Shown here one piece after another: positions 25,628-34,342 of a stretch of DNA of 64,000 nucleotides. Position 1 is the stretch's first letter, and the number at the start of each line of letters is the position of its first letter. Origin of the DNA: Marinobacterium rhizophilum. GTDB lineage: Bacteria > Pseudomonadota > Gammaproteobacteria > Pseudomonadales > Balneatricaceae. The notes below the pieces were generated by a model. It had not been told where the DNA came from. It saw only the letters and a list, made by a program, of their open reading frames with translations, and did no database searches. The position numbers and the translations under genes were made by a program. The stretch spans positions 1,054,001 through 1,118,000 of the forward strand of contig NZ_CP073347.1 of the NCBI RefSeq assembly GCF_024397915.1. The letters are read 5' to 3'.

Positions 25628-25704
25628 TGGCACGCCCGGCAGGAATCGAACCCGCAACCTACGGCTTAGAAGGCCGTTGCTCTATCCGATTGAGCTACGG
25701 GCGC
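25628..25704 (-). tRNA. tRNA-Arg (TCT)
   Basis: Minus-strand cloverleaf with anticodon TCT (loop CTTCTAA), G73 and encoded CCA. First gene of the array, reading the rare AGA/AGG codons. Confidence 0.95.
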
Positions 25705-26039
25705 ATTGCTCCCGCCTTTGAATGGGTGCTGCAACCGGGGTCGCAGCTGACCTGTCCAAAGGAGCGGCATATACTACGGCCGGCCTTTTCGAAGGTCAAC
25801 TAATAAATAGGGATTTTTTCAGTAAAATCATACTGGTTACAGTTTAACCACGAATTTCTGTCGTTGTCGCCTGCACGACTACCCCGCCCCTGCGTTCGAG
25901 GGGGCCTGGCACTGGCAAAAGCCGCCCGGGTAACAGTCGAAGTAGAATTAGCGAAATACCCGCTTGGCCGCACACCTGTAACCATGAGAAAATCCGCGCC
26001 AGTTAACTTTCGCCACGCCTCGAGGAATACAGCTCAACG
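25705..26039. other. Divergent control region between the tRNA array and folD
   Basis: About 335 bp without a gene. The left part carries the tRNA promoter (25771-25799). The right part has an AT-rich stretch near 25800-25860. I see no further element I can name. Confidence 0.6.
25771..25799 (-). promoter_or_regulatory. Sigma70 promoter of the Arg-His-Leu-His tRNA array
   Basis: Minus strand TTGACC, 17 bp, TAGTAT. The -10 lies 66 bp before tRNA-Arg. Confidence 0.75.
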
Positions 26040-26894
26040 ATGACTGCAAACATAATTGACGGTAAGCGGATAGCAGCCCAGGTGCGCAACAATGTGGCCC
26101 AGGGTGTTCAGCAACGCCTGGAACTGGGCAAGCGCGCTCCCTGCCTCGCCGTGGTACTGGTTGGTGCTGATCCGGCGTCCCACGTATATGTACGCAACAA
26201 GAAAAACGCCTGCGAAGAAGTCGGCATTCAGTCCCTCTCCTACGACCTTGCGGCAACGGCGGGCCAGGACGAGCTGCTGGAACTGGTCGACAGCCTGAAC
26301 GCCAACAGCGAAGTGGACGGCATTCTGGTACAGCTGCCGCTGCCGGCTCAGCTTGACGCCAACGCGATTCTTGAGCGTATCCGCCCCGACAAGGATGTTG
26401 ACGGTTTTCACCCCTTTAACCTGGGACGCCTGGCGCAACGCCTGCCTGCACTGCGCCCCTGTACGCCCAAGGGCGTTATGCACCTGCTTGAATCCACCGG
26501 TATCGAGTTTCACGGCAAGGAAGCGGTGGTTGTCGGTGCGTCCAATATCGTTGGTCGCCCCATGGGGCTTGAGCTGCTGCTTGCCGGCTGTACCGTGACC
26601 ACCACCCATCGCTTCACGCAGAACCTTGCCGAGCATGTCGGTCGCGCCGAGATCGTGATTGTGGGCGTGGGCAAACCCGGACTGGTAAAGGGTGAATGGA
26701 TCAAGCCCGGCGCCGTGGTGATCGACGTGGGAATCAACCGGCTCGAGGATGGACGCCTGGTGGGCGATATCGAGTATGCCACGGCGGCTGAGCGCGCAGG
26801 CTGGATTACACCGGTACCAGGTGGTGTCGGCCCCATGACCGTCGCCTGCCTGATGGAAAACACCCTGGAAGCGGCAAACAGCTCGGATCAGTGA
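26040..26894 (+). CDS. folD: Bifunctional methylenetetrahydrofolate dehydrogenase / cyclohydrolase
   Basis: A 284-residue cytoplasmic enzyme interconverting 5,10-methylene- and 10-formyl-tetrahydrofolate. Motifs: [20 protein letters not shown] with the catalytic lysine, QLPLPAQL, and the NADP-binding [11 protein letters not shown]. Length matches the family (E. coli 288). It is divergent from the tRNA array and followed by a strong terminator, so it is monocistronic. Confidence 0.97.
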   Translation: MTANIIDGKRIAAQVRNNVAQGVQQRLELGKRAPCLAVVLVGADPASHVYVRNKKNACEEVGIQSLSYDLAATAGQDELLELVDSLNANSEVDGILVQLPLPAQLDANAILERIRPDKDVDGFHPFNLGRLAQRLPALRPCTPKGVMHLLESTGIEFHGKEAVVVGASNIVGRPMGLELLLAGCTVTTTHRFTQNLAEHVGRAEIVIVGVGKPGLVKGEWIKPGAVVIDVGINRLEDGRLVGDIEYATAAERAGWITPVPGGVGPMTVACLMENTLEAANSSDQ

Positions 26895-26918
26895 CCCGAC
26901 ACCCTCAGGCGCACTGAC

Positions 26919-26950
26919 AAGCATTGCCCGCCGCCTGTGGGCAATGCTTT
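26919..26950 (+). terminator. Terminator after folD
   Basis: Arms AAGCATTGCCC and GGGCAATGCTT around a nine-base loop, ending in a short T-run. Confidence 0.8.
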
Positions 26951-27010
26951 AACCCTCAGTCGTCTTGCCGGTCAAATCGAAAGTGAAACGCCCGCAGTTT
27001 TGCCCCTGCC

Positions 27011-27721
27011 CTAGCGATGGCGCCCCGTGCCGACAAACCGCTCCAGCAGCCAGCCGACACACTGCGGTATCGCCTGGCGTATCCAGCGCCACTGGTACAG
27101 TGCGGTTAGATACCACCAACCCTTCTGGCGGTACTTGCGGGCACTGGTACAGAGCCTTGCCTCCAGCAGGTTCAATGCCACGCCCGCCCTGCGGGCCTGC
27201 CAGACCAGCAGGTGATCCTCACCGTAAGGCACTGACTCGTTGTATGCCCCCAGGGCGCGGAACAGCTTTGCGTTCAGGCAAAATCCCTGGTCCCCAAAAG
27301 GCACACCCAGCCAGGCAGAGCGCAGGTTGGCACCCCGGGCGTTAAGGCGCATCGGGCCTGCACCATCACCGGCAAATGCCAGCAGAAAATAATGCAGGGC
27401 ATGGGGTCTGGTGGCCAACCCCTGCTCAAGCGCCTGAACAACCGCTGTTGTCAGTACCGAGTCCAGATGCAGGAACCAGAGAAACTCTCCCCTGGCGGCT
27501 CGGGCCGCGGTGTTCATTTGAAGCGCGCGGCCTTTTTTTGAGATAACGGTATAAACGTTATTATCACAGGGCAAAGACAGATCATCCCGACGCTCACAGA
27601 GCGCGAATATGACTTCCCACCCCGCGGGCAGCAGTGCCAGCGCCTCGAGCAAGGGCAATGGCCCCTGCTCTAAAGGCCCTATCGGGATAATGACACTGAC
27701 CAGGGGCGAATCAGATTTCAC
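27011..27721 (-). CDS. Family 2 glycosyltransferase, TIGR04283-like
   Basis: A 236-residue GT-A fold glycosyltransferase. It opens VSVIIP, has GRALQMNTAARAARGEFLWFLHLDS (donor and metal site), FGDQGFCL, EDHLLVWQARRAG and TSARKYRQKGWW, the pattern of the small transferases once catalogued as rSAM/selenodomain-associated transferase 2. The start is GTG at 27721, overlapping the radical SAM gene's stop by 11 bp, so all three genes are translationally coupled. The sugar acceptor is unknown. No transmembrane segment is obvious. Confidence 0.8.
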   Translation of the reverse strand: MKSDSPLVSVIIPIGPLEQGPLPLLEALALLPAGWEVIFALCERRDDLSLPCDNNVYTVISKKGRALQMNTAARAARGEFLWFLHLDSVLTTAVVQALEQGLATRPHALHYFLLAFAGDGAGPMRLNARGANLRSAWLGVPFGDQGFCLNAKLFRALGAYNESVPYGEDHLLVWQARRAGVALNLLEARLCTSARKYRQKGWWYLTALYQWRWIRQAIPQCVGWLLERFVGTGRHR

Positions 27722-28622
27722 TGCAGGATGAACCGTAACGAAAGCAGGAAAAGCAGCGATGGTGCTTCATGCTGACCTGCTGTTCCATCGCCTCGCGCAG
27801 GGTGGAGCCCAGATCATACTCCGGGTCATCATCGACCAGGGTACAGGCATAGACGCGCATGCGGTTATTCTGCTTGACGACCATCTTGCTGAAAGCACAC
27901 ATGAAGTTGCGCCGGCTCTGTTCGCTCTGGAACTGCGTCATGCAGTTTGTCGTCACGGCAGGCACCTGGGCATGACTGCCCGGCGGCAGAAAATCAGGGA
28001 AGGCAATTTGCGTGAGATCCGCCGGCAAGCCCTGTTCTGCCAGCAAGGCGGCGTACTGGGCGCTAACGATGGGGGTATCTTCGTTCGCCTGCATATGGCG
28101 GGCAACGGAAACGTGAAAACCCCGGGCATGCAGCAGCCGCAGCCCCTCAAAGGCACGATCAAAGTTGCCTTCGCCCCTGCCCTTGTCGTGTTCAGCCCTG
28201 TCGAGGGAATCGATGCTGACGCGAAAGCTCACAGGGTGCGGCGCATCACGCAAAACATCGAGCTGGTCGATGCGCCGATGCAGCGCATCGGTGCCGTTGG
28301 TCAGCACCAGGCAAGGCGCAACCGCACTGGCTCGCTGCAGGATACGCACCAGGTCCTTGGCCAGAAAAGGCTCGCCGCCGGTAAAGGAAAACTGCTCGAC
28401 CCCCATTTCGGCAGCTTCACGGATATAAGGTTCTGCGTCTGCCAGTTTCAGTAGCTGCAGCCGATCATCGCCGGGCTTTGAGCCTTCAAGACAAAACGGG
28501 CAGCTGAGGTTGCAGGCTGTACCGGTATGGAACCAGAGCTCACGCAGCGCGTGGGGACGAATATAGCCACGGGGCTGGCCACTGGGGGTGCTGTACCAGT
28601 CTCGACTGCGAATGGGTTCCAT
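27711..28622 (-). CDS. Radical SAM protein between two glycosyltransferases
   Basis: A 303-residue radical SAM enzyme. The cluster-binding motif CNLSCPFC gives Cys37, Cys41 and Cys44, followed by FSFTGGEPFLAKDL (SAM-binding GGE) and RVSIDSLD. The C-terminal third has more cysteines (TTNCMTQ, NFMCAFSK, VYACTLVDDD, HHRCFSCFRYGSSC) and may bind an auxiliary cluster. ATG at 28622 overlaps the upstream gene's stop in an ATGA junction, preferred to an open extension of 27 codons. Substrate unknown. I do not see the C-terminal domain expected of the ArsS arsenosugar enzymes usually found with such transferases. Confidence 0.8.
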   Translation of the reverse strand: MEPIRSRDWYSTPSGQPRGYIRPHALRELWFHTGTACNLSCPFCLEGSKPGDDRLQLLKLADAEPYIREAAEMGVEQFSFTGGEPFLAKDLVRILQRASAVAPCLVLTNGTDALHRRIDQLDVLRDAPHPVSFRVSIDSLDRAEHDKGRGEGNFDRAFEGLRLLHARGFHVSVARHMQANEDTPIVSAQYAALLAEQGLPADLTQIAFPDFLPPGSHAQVPAVTTNCMTQFQSEQSRRNFMCAFSKMVVKQNNRMRVYACTLVDDDPEYDLGSTLREAMEQQVSMKHHRCFSCFRYGSSCSEI

Positions 28623-29269
28623 CAGACCAGCTCCTGTATCAGTGTGTGCAATGCCCGCTGGGGCGCACGGGTATCCGAGGCCAGGGACGCCCGCAGGCGA
28701 CACAGGTCTTCGATCGTATCAACATCGTCGCAGGGCGCGACCCAACCGACGGAATAGCCCGCCTGCTCGCAGCATTCAACCAGTGCCTGGCCCAGCTGTG
28801 GCGTACTCCAGGGCAGCGCTGCAAGGTCCGGCCAGGGCTTGCGAGCAGCCATCAGGGTTACGCCACCATCGGTTGCCGCCGACAGCACGATATCCTGCTC
28901 ATCCAGCAAGGCGGATGCAGCACGAATCAGTTGCGACGTTTGCTCGGGCATATCCGAACCAATAATCAGCTGCCGCTGATGCCCGGCAGCCCGCAGGGTG
29001 CGGTCAATCCGGTTGATACGCTGGCCGAGGTTGCCGTCTTGCTGCGCGACCACCCTGTCAATCCACGGGTGCGCATTTCGATAGGCATCGCAGTCATCGG
29101 CATCGGCGCAGGCGACAATCCGTGAGTGCGGCCACTCGGCGAGCTGGGCCAGCGCACACTGGTGCAGTAGTTCGGCAACACGAAAGGCACCGTGCGGCCC
29201 TAAAGCCGGCACCAGGCGCTGCTTGCCAACCCCGGGGCGGGGACGTTTGCAAAAAAGTATTAGAGTCAT
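28622..29269 (-). CDS. TIGR04282-like glycosyltransferase (DUF2064)
   Basis: A 215-residue nucleotidyl/glycosyltransferase-fold protein. LILFCKRPRPGVGKQRLVPALG at the N-terminus is the nucleotide-binding loop of the DUF2064 family; IIGSDMPEQTSQLI and LSAATDGGVTLMA form the metal and product site. It is the first gene of a three-gene coupled operon with a radical SAM protein and a family 2 glycosyltransferase. Relatives are linked to arsenosugar or other small-molecule glycosylation. The final product here is not inferable. Confidence 0.8.
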   Translation of the reverse strand: MTLILFCKRPRPGVGKQRLVPALGPHGAFRVAELLHQCALAQLAEWPHSRIVACADADDCDAYRNAHPWIDRVVAQQDGNLGQRINRIDRTLRAAGHQRQLIIGSDMPEQTSQLIRAASALLDEQDIVLSAATDGGVTLMAARKPWPDLAALPWSTPQLGQALVECCEQAGYSVGWVAPCDDVDTIEDLCRLRASLASDTRAPQRALHTLIQELV

Positions 29270-29337
29270 GCGCTGCAGCTTAAAAAACCAGAGTGAATTA
29301 AAACTGAATATCAGCCTAACCCCTTAGCATACATACG

Positions 29338-29363
29338 AAAAAGGCAGCCTGGGCCGCCTTTTT
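29338..29363. terminator. Bidirectional terminator between cysS and the glycosyltransferase operon
   Basis: Arms AAAAAGGC and GCCTTTTT around a ten-base loop. It lies 35 bp beyond the cysS stop. Confidence 0.75.
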
Positions 29364-29397
29364 CGTTCTGCCATTAACAGCTCAGAAAACGCTGACC

Positions 29398-30783
29398 TTA
29401 GCCCTCGCGGTACCAGCGGGTACCGGCGCGATCATCCTTGAGTATCACGCCCTGGGCGGCCAGGTCATCGCGGATCTTGTCAGACAGGGCAAAATCCTTG
29501 CTGGCGCGGGCGTTCTTGCGTTGTGCAATCAGCGCTTCGATTGCGTCGGCGCTCAACTCGCCAGCCCGGGCCTCGCCCTTGAGGAAGGCATCGGGGCCTT
29601 GCTGCAACAGACCGATGATGCCACCCAGGCGCTTGAGCTGCGCGGCCAGCTTGCCGGCCTCTTCGCTGCCCTCTCGCACAGCGCGGTTCAGCTCACTGAC
29701 CAGTTCGAACAGCACCGCCAGGGCCTTGGGCGTATTGAAATCATCGTCCATGGCGGCGTTAAAGCGGGCTTCGAAATCGTTCTCAGGCTCGGAATCGGCG
29801 CACTCTACCGACGCCAGCGCCTGGTAGAAGCGCTCCAGCGCGCTGCGGGCTTCTTTCAGGCTGTCTTCGCTGTAGTCGATATAGCTGCGATAGTGCACTC
29901 CGGCCAGGAAGTAGCGCACCACCTCGGCGTCGTATTTCTCGAGCACATCGCGGATGGTGAAGAAGTTGCCCAGCGACTTGGACATTTTTTCGCTGTTCAC
30001 CCGGACCGGGCCTGCATGCATCCAGGTATTGACGTACTTGACGCCGTTGGCCGCTTCGGACTGGGCAATCTCGTTCTCGTGGTGCGGGAACGGTAAATCC
30101 GGGCCGCCACCGTGGATATCAAAGGTATCCCCCAGGCAGCACTTGGACATGGCGGAGCATTCGATATGCCAGCCGGGACGGCCCGGCCCCCAGGGTGATT
30201 CCCAGCTGACTTCGCCTGGCTTTGCCGCCTTCCAGAGCACGAAGTCCAGCGGGCTTTCCTTGGCTTCCTCAACACCGACGCGGCTGCCGGAGCGCAACTC
30301 GTCGATATTCTGGCGTGTCAGCTTGCCGTAGCCTTCAAATTTTTCGACCCGGTAATAAACATCACCATTACTGGCGGCATAGGCAAAGCCCTTGTCGATC
30401 AGGGTCTGCACCAGGGCAAGGATATCGTCCATATGGGCGGTGGCACGGGGCTCCATGTCCGGGCGCAGCACCGACAGGCGGGTTTCATCCTCATGCATCG
30501 CATCAATCATGCGGCCGGTGAGCGCATCCGGTGTTTCACCGTTTTCCGCCGCCCGCTTGATGATCTTGTCATCCACATCGGTGATGTTGCGCACATAGGT
30601 CACATCCCAGCCGCGCGCTCGCAGGTAGCGGGTGATGACATCGAAGGAGACCATGACCCGGGCGTGGCCGATATGACAGTAGTCATACACCGTGATGCCG
30701 CAGACATACATGCGAATTTTGCCCGCCTCGATCGGCTCGAAGGGCACTTTATCCTTGCTCAGAGTGTTATAGATTTGCAGCAT
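29398..30783 (-). CDS. cysS: Cysteinyl-tRNA synthetase
   Basis: A 461-residue class I synthetase, the same length as E. coli CysS. Signature motifs: CHIGHARV (HIGH), WHIECSAM with zinc ligands, and EKMSKSLGN (KMSKS). The ATG at 30783 gives the family N-terminus ([15 protein letters not shown]); an open extension of 28 codons upstream is not used. Monocistronic, ending in a terminator. Confidence 0.96.
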   Translation of the reverse strand: MLQIYNTLSKDKVPFEPIEAGKIRMYVCGITVYDYCHIGHARVMVSFDVITRYLRARGWDVTYVRNITDVDDKIIKRAAENGETPDALTGRMIDAMHEDETRLSVLRPDMEPRATAHMDDILALVQTLIDKGFAYAASNGDVYYRVEKFEGYGKLTRQNIDELRSGSRVGVEEAKESPLDFVLWKAAKPGEVSWESPWGPGRPGWHIECSAMSKCCLGDTFDIHGGGPDLPFPHHENEIAQSEAANGVKYVNTWMHAGPVRVNSEKMSKSLGNFFTIRDVLEKYDAEVVRYFLAGVHYRSYIDYSEDSLKEARSALERFYQALASVECADSEPENDFEARFNAAMDDDFNTPKALAVLFELVSELNRAVREGSEEAGKLAAQLKRLGGIIGLLQQGPDAFLKGEARAGELSADAIEALIAQRKNARASKDFALSDKIRDDLAAQGVILKDDRAGTRWYREG

Positions 30784-30905
30784 CAAACCAGCTTTTGAGT
30801 CAAAATTCGAATTCCGCTGCCGGCACCAGAGGCCTGAAGCCCGTCCTGCAGCACGTATGGACGCCATTATAAATCAATTGATTGCGCAATGGCGCGCCGG
30901 ATTTT

Positions 30906-32024
30906 CTACCACAGCGAAGAGTCATCCGGATCCACTGCAGGTGCGAGCGGCACGCCGCTATCATCGAGGCGAATTTCGCCCAGCTGGGCGTCCGACAACG
31001 GGCTGCGTTCGCTCGTCAGGAGCAGGCGATGCTGGCCATCCCAGCTGATCGCCTCCCATTGCGCATACTCGGACAACCGGTAGCGTTGCGCCCCGGACCA
31101 ATCCGGCGCCGGTCTTTTGACACTGCCCGCCTCGGAAGATAACGGTATAAACCAGATAAAGCTATGGCCGAAGAAACGCTGCCGGCTGTATCCCAGCAAC
31201 ACCAGTCGCCGGGACACCGGGTCATAGTCCGCCGCCGTGATGAGCCCCTCGACCGGGTAACTGCCGGTTGGAAAGACGGCCTGATCCGAAGCCCGCTTGT
31301 CGAGTCGATACAGCTCGGTATTGCCGTCCGCCCGGTTCTTGCTGAACAGCCAGAGTTCATCGCCCACCGCGGTAACGGCTTCGCAGTCAAAGTTATGGCT
31401 GTCGGATGCCGTCACTTCGAGCCGCTGACCGTAGCGAAACCTGGCAGTCGCATAACCGACCCGGCTGCCATCCGGTGCACTCAGCTCATGCAAAGGCACG
31501 CGGTACAGATCCAGCGTGCCGCGCCGACCCTGGTTATTGCCGCAGTCGGCGATATAGAGATGCGTGTCATCCAGCGCCAGGGACTCCCAGTCGACATTGC
31601 GGGCGCCGGCCAGGTAGAGCTGCTTGCTGATACCGCGCCCATCCTCGGACAGCTGGTAGATCACGGCATCATCCCCGCTGTCGTTCAGCGTCCACAGGCG
31701 GCTGTCTATCCCAGCCAGGCCCGATGTTTCGAGGACGTCTGCAGGCAGTAGCGCCAGGCGCTGAACCTGCGCCGTACCGCCCTGGCGCCGGGCACGCGGT
31801 GGCGACTCGGGCACCGCTGTAACCCCGGCAGCAGCTTCAGCTTGTGCCGCTCCCCCGCGCTCAGGGTCCAGGGCGCCGGCATCCGCAACCGGTTCCCGGC
31901 TGCTGCAGCCGAGCGAAAACAGCAGCATTGCAGCCATCGCAAGACCCCATAGCGGGGCTGTGCTGTGGCTGCCACCTGCCGTTGCGCTCGCGCTGTATTC
32001 CGGGCATCTGCTGTTGAACGACAC
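30906..32024 (-). CDS. Putative lipoprotein, beta-propeller-like
   Basis: About 372 residues. A hydrophobic run ending in the lipobox FSLGC (LAMAAMLLFSLGCSS) marks it as a lipoprotein. After an Ala/Glu/Arg-rich linker, the domain has repeated strand motifs (RLWTLNDSGDDAVIYQL, THLYIADCGNNQGRR, NFDCEAVTAVGDELWLFSKN, EGLITAADYDP) typical of a propeller with acidic ligands. The start is uncertain: GTG at 32024 with AAGG upstream gives a reasonable signal peptide, and an open frame runs back to 32087. Divergent from an M14 peptidase gene. Function unknown. Confidence 0.65.
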   Translation of the reverse strand: MSFNSRCPEYSASATAGGSHSTAPLWGLAMAAMLLFSLGCSSREPVADAGALDPERGGAAQAEAAAGVTAVPESPPRARRQGGTAQVQRLALLPADVLETSGLAGIDSRLWTLNDSGDDAVIYQLSEDGRGISKQLYLAGARNVDWESLALDDTHLYIADCGNNQGRRGTLDLYRVPLHELSAPDGSRVGYATARFRYGQRLEVTASDSHNFDCEAVTAVGDELWLFSKNRADGNTELYRLDKRASDQAVFPTGSYPVEGLITAADYDPVSRRLVLLGYSRQRFFGHSFIWFIPLSSEAGSVKRPAPDWSGAQRYRLSEYAQWEAISWDGQHRLLLTSERSPLSDAQLGEIRLDDSGVPLAPAVDPDDSSLW

Positions 32025-32136
32025 GTCCTGTGAATCCTTTGTTAAGCGAATATCGCCCGCGAGCATAGCAGCTAAACTGCAACACACCTACAGCCCTGGC
32101 GGAACCGCAACGGCCTGCCCTTCGAACCGGATCTAC

Positions 32137-33252
32137 ATGAAATCCAGCCATGCCACCCCTGGTACAACCGCCTCGCCCGAGACCTGCCCGGCAGCACGCC
32201 GCCATTCACCGCAGCCGCGCCCTGACCTGCCGGAACTGGACAGGCTGGAACGCCTGCTGGCACAGGCCAGCGGCGAATTGCGCGTTCAGGTGCTGGCAAA
32301 CGTAACCGATGGCGCCAGTGAGTATCCGCTCTATGCGCTGCAACTCGGCAATCCGGACCCGGCCGCAGCGGTACTGCTGCTCAGCGGAGGCATTCATGGT
32401 GTCGAGCGTATCGGCACCCAGCTGCTGCTGACCCAGCTCGAAGCCTTGATGGCGCGCCTGCCCTGGGACCAGGGGCTGCAGGAGGATCTGCGCCACATCC
32501 GTATCGTCATCTGCCCGCTACTGAACCCCGCCGGCATGGCACGGGGTTCCCGCGCCAACGCCAACGGCATCGACCTGATGCGCAACGCGCCCCAAAATGC
32601 CGATGATCCTGGCGTCTGGCTGCTCAGCGGGCACCGAATCGGTGCCTGGCTACCCTGGTATCGCGGCGCCCCCGGTCTCCCCATGCAGGCAGAGTCCGCT
32701 GCACTGTGCGAACTGGTGAACCGCGAGATTGCCGGGGCACCCCTGTGCCTGTCGCTGGACTGCCACTCGGGCTTTGGCATGCGTGACCGGCTCTGGTTTC
32801 CCTATGCCGGCAGCACACGCCCGCTCGAACAGCTCGCGGATGTACATGCACTGGTGAAACTCTACGAAGAGGCCAACCCGCATCACCGTTACCTGTTCGA
32901 ACCCCAGTGCCACCAGTACCGCACCCACGGAGACCTTTGGGATCACCTGTATCAGCAGCACCTGCTGCGCCAGCAGGCCTGTCCGGGCCGGCCGGCGGTC
33001 TTCCTGCCACTGACACTGGAACTCGGCTCCTGGCTCTGGGTACGCAAGAACCTGCGCCAGATCATCAGCTTTCGTGGCCTGTTCAACCCGCTGGTGCCCC
33101 ATCGCCACAGGCGTATCATGCGCCATCACAACAGTCTGTTCGATTTCATGATCCGCGCCACACGCTCCTGGCAATCCTGGCTGCCTGGCGAGGCGGACCG
33201 CAACACAGAACAGCAGCAGGCGCTGCAACGCTGGTACCGGAACAGCCAATGA
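32137..33252 (+). CDS. M14-family zinc carboxypeptidase-like protein
   Basis: About 371 residues. The zinc site is GGIHGVER (HxxE) with a third ligand in DCHSGFG; LELGS carries the likely catalytic glutamate. The region between has LLNPAGMARGSRANANGIDLMRN, typical of M14 peptidases of the DUF2817/succinylglutamate desuccinylase-like group. Candidate substrates are peptides or N-acyl amino acids; I cannot choose. The ATG at 32137 is used. It is joined to the next gene by an ATGA overlap. Confidence 0.75.
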   Translation: MKSSHATPGTTASPETCPAARRHSPQPRPDLPELDRLERLLAQASGELRVQVLANVTDGASEYPLYALQLGNPDPAAAVLLLSGGIHGVERIGTQLLLTQLEALMARLPWDQGLQEDLRHIRIVICPLLNPAGMARGSRANANGIDLMRNAPQNADDPGVWLLSGHRIGAWLPWYRGAPGLPMQAESAALCELVNREIAGAPLCLSLDCHSGFGMRDRLWFPYAGSTRPLEQLADVHALVKLYEEANPHHRYLFEPQCHQYRTHGDLWDHLYQQHLLRQQACPGRPAVFLPLTLELGSWLWVRKNLRQIISFRGLFNPLVPHRHRRIMRHHNSLFDFMIRATRSWQSWLPGEADRNTEQQQALQRWYRNSQ

Positions 33253-34064
33253 CGCTTTGGGTGCAGGACTACTGGCCTGGTGGCGAACCGATGCCGCCGG
33301 GGACCACCCCGCCCTGCTGGATACTGTTGCGGGGGCTGGTGCGCGAGTCGCGCCACTGGGGCAGCTTCGGCCAGCGCCTGGCCGATACGCTTCAGGTTCG
33401 GGTGCTGAGCCCGGACCTTCCCGGTAATGGCCAGCTGCATCGCATGCCAAGCCCGCTGCAACTGAGCGCACTGGTGGATCACCTGCGCAGCGAAATGCTG
33501 CCTCGCCATACCAGCAACCCCGAGCTGTCGCAGCCGCCTTTCAGGCTTCTCGGCTTGTCCATGGGCGCCATGGTAGCGACGGCCTGGGCGCTGGATTTTC
33601 CCGCCGAAGTCGACCGCCTGGTCCTGGTCAATGGCAGCCTGGCCAACCTGAGCCCACCCTGGCAGCGCCTGCGCCCCGGGGCACTGGCCACGCTCGCCCG
33701 TGCCCTGGTCTCAGACACCGCCGGCAAAGAGGCTCTCATTTACCGGCTAAGCTGCCACCAGCAGCGTGACCACATCCTGTCGCAGTGGTGCGACTACGCC
33801 CGCGAGTGCCCGGTGACGGGCCGCAACACCCTGCGACAACTCGCCGCCGCGGCCCTCTACCGCAGTAACAACCGGGTGCCAAGGGCGCCAGCCCTGCTGC
33901 TCTGCAGCCGCAACGACGCCCTGGTGGACCCCGCCTGCAGTGCCGCCATAGCCAACCACTGGCGATCACCGCTTGGCATTCACCCCGACGCCGGCCATGA
34001 CCTGCCCCACGACGCCCCCGACTGGCTACTGGCGCAGATCTCCAACTGGCTTGCTGGACACTAA
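33249..34064 (+). CDS. Alpha/beta hydrolase
   Basis: A 271-residue alpha/beta-hydrolase. WILLRGLVRESRHWG is the oxyanion region, LLGLSMGAMVA the nucleophile elbow with serine in GLSMG, LCSRNDALVDP the acid, and DAGHDLP the catalytic histidine. The ATG overlaps the stop of the M14 gene (ATGA), implying a two-gene unit with coupled translation; a longer open frame reaching back into the M14 gene is ignored. Substrate unknown. Confidence 0.8.
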   Translation: MTLWVQDYWPGGEPMPPGTTPPCWILLRGLVRESRHWGSFGQRLADTLQVRVLSPDLPGNGQLHRMPSPLQLSALVDHLRSEMLPRHTSNPELSQPPFRLLGLSMGAMVATAWALDFPAEVDRLVLVNGSLANLSPPWQRLRPGALATLARALVSDTAGKEALIYRLSCHQQRDHILSQWCDYARECPVTGRNTLRQLAAAALYRSNNRVPRAPALLLCSRNDALVDPACSAAIANHWRSPLGIHPDAGHDLPHDAPDWLLAQISNWLAGH

Positions 34065-34089
34065 CGCCGGCCCGGTTGCCTCCATACAG

Positions 34090-34123
34090 AAACGCCCGAC
34101 TCCGTTACCGAAGCCAGGCGTTT
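34090..34123. terminator. Hairpin after the hydrolase gene
   Basis: Arms AAACGCC and GGCGTTT separated by 20 bases, with a T-run on the plus strand side and A's on the other. Confidence 0.55.
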
Positions 34124-34152
34124 TATCGCGTTTCAAGTCTGCACCAAGGAGC

Positions 34153-34342
34153 TTACTTGCCCTGGATCTTCACCCAGCGGCTCATGTAAAGAGCCGCAGC
34201 GGTGCCTTTACTTGCCCTGGATTTTCACCCAGCTGCTCATGCAAAGAGCCGCAGCGGTGCGCTTACTTGCCCTGGGTCTTCACCCAGCGACTCATGTAAA
34301 GAGCCGCAGCGGTGCCTTTACTTGCCCTGAATTTTCACCCAG
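34153..34342. repeat. 55-bp tandem repeats that duplicate the glnS 3' end
   Basis: Three full units start at 34153, 34208 and 34263, and a fourth partial unit at 34318 is the glnS 3' end itself; the period is exactly 55 bp each time. On the minus strand each unit carries the glnS tail WVK(I/T)QGK and stop, preceded by an in-frame ATG so that every unit contains a ten-codon ORF MS(R/S)WVK(I/T)QGK. Each unit can also fold a hairpin (in the first, GCGGCTC / GAGCCGC at 34177-34197). Confidence 0.9.
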
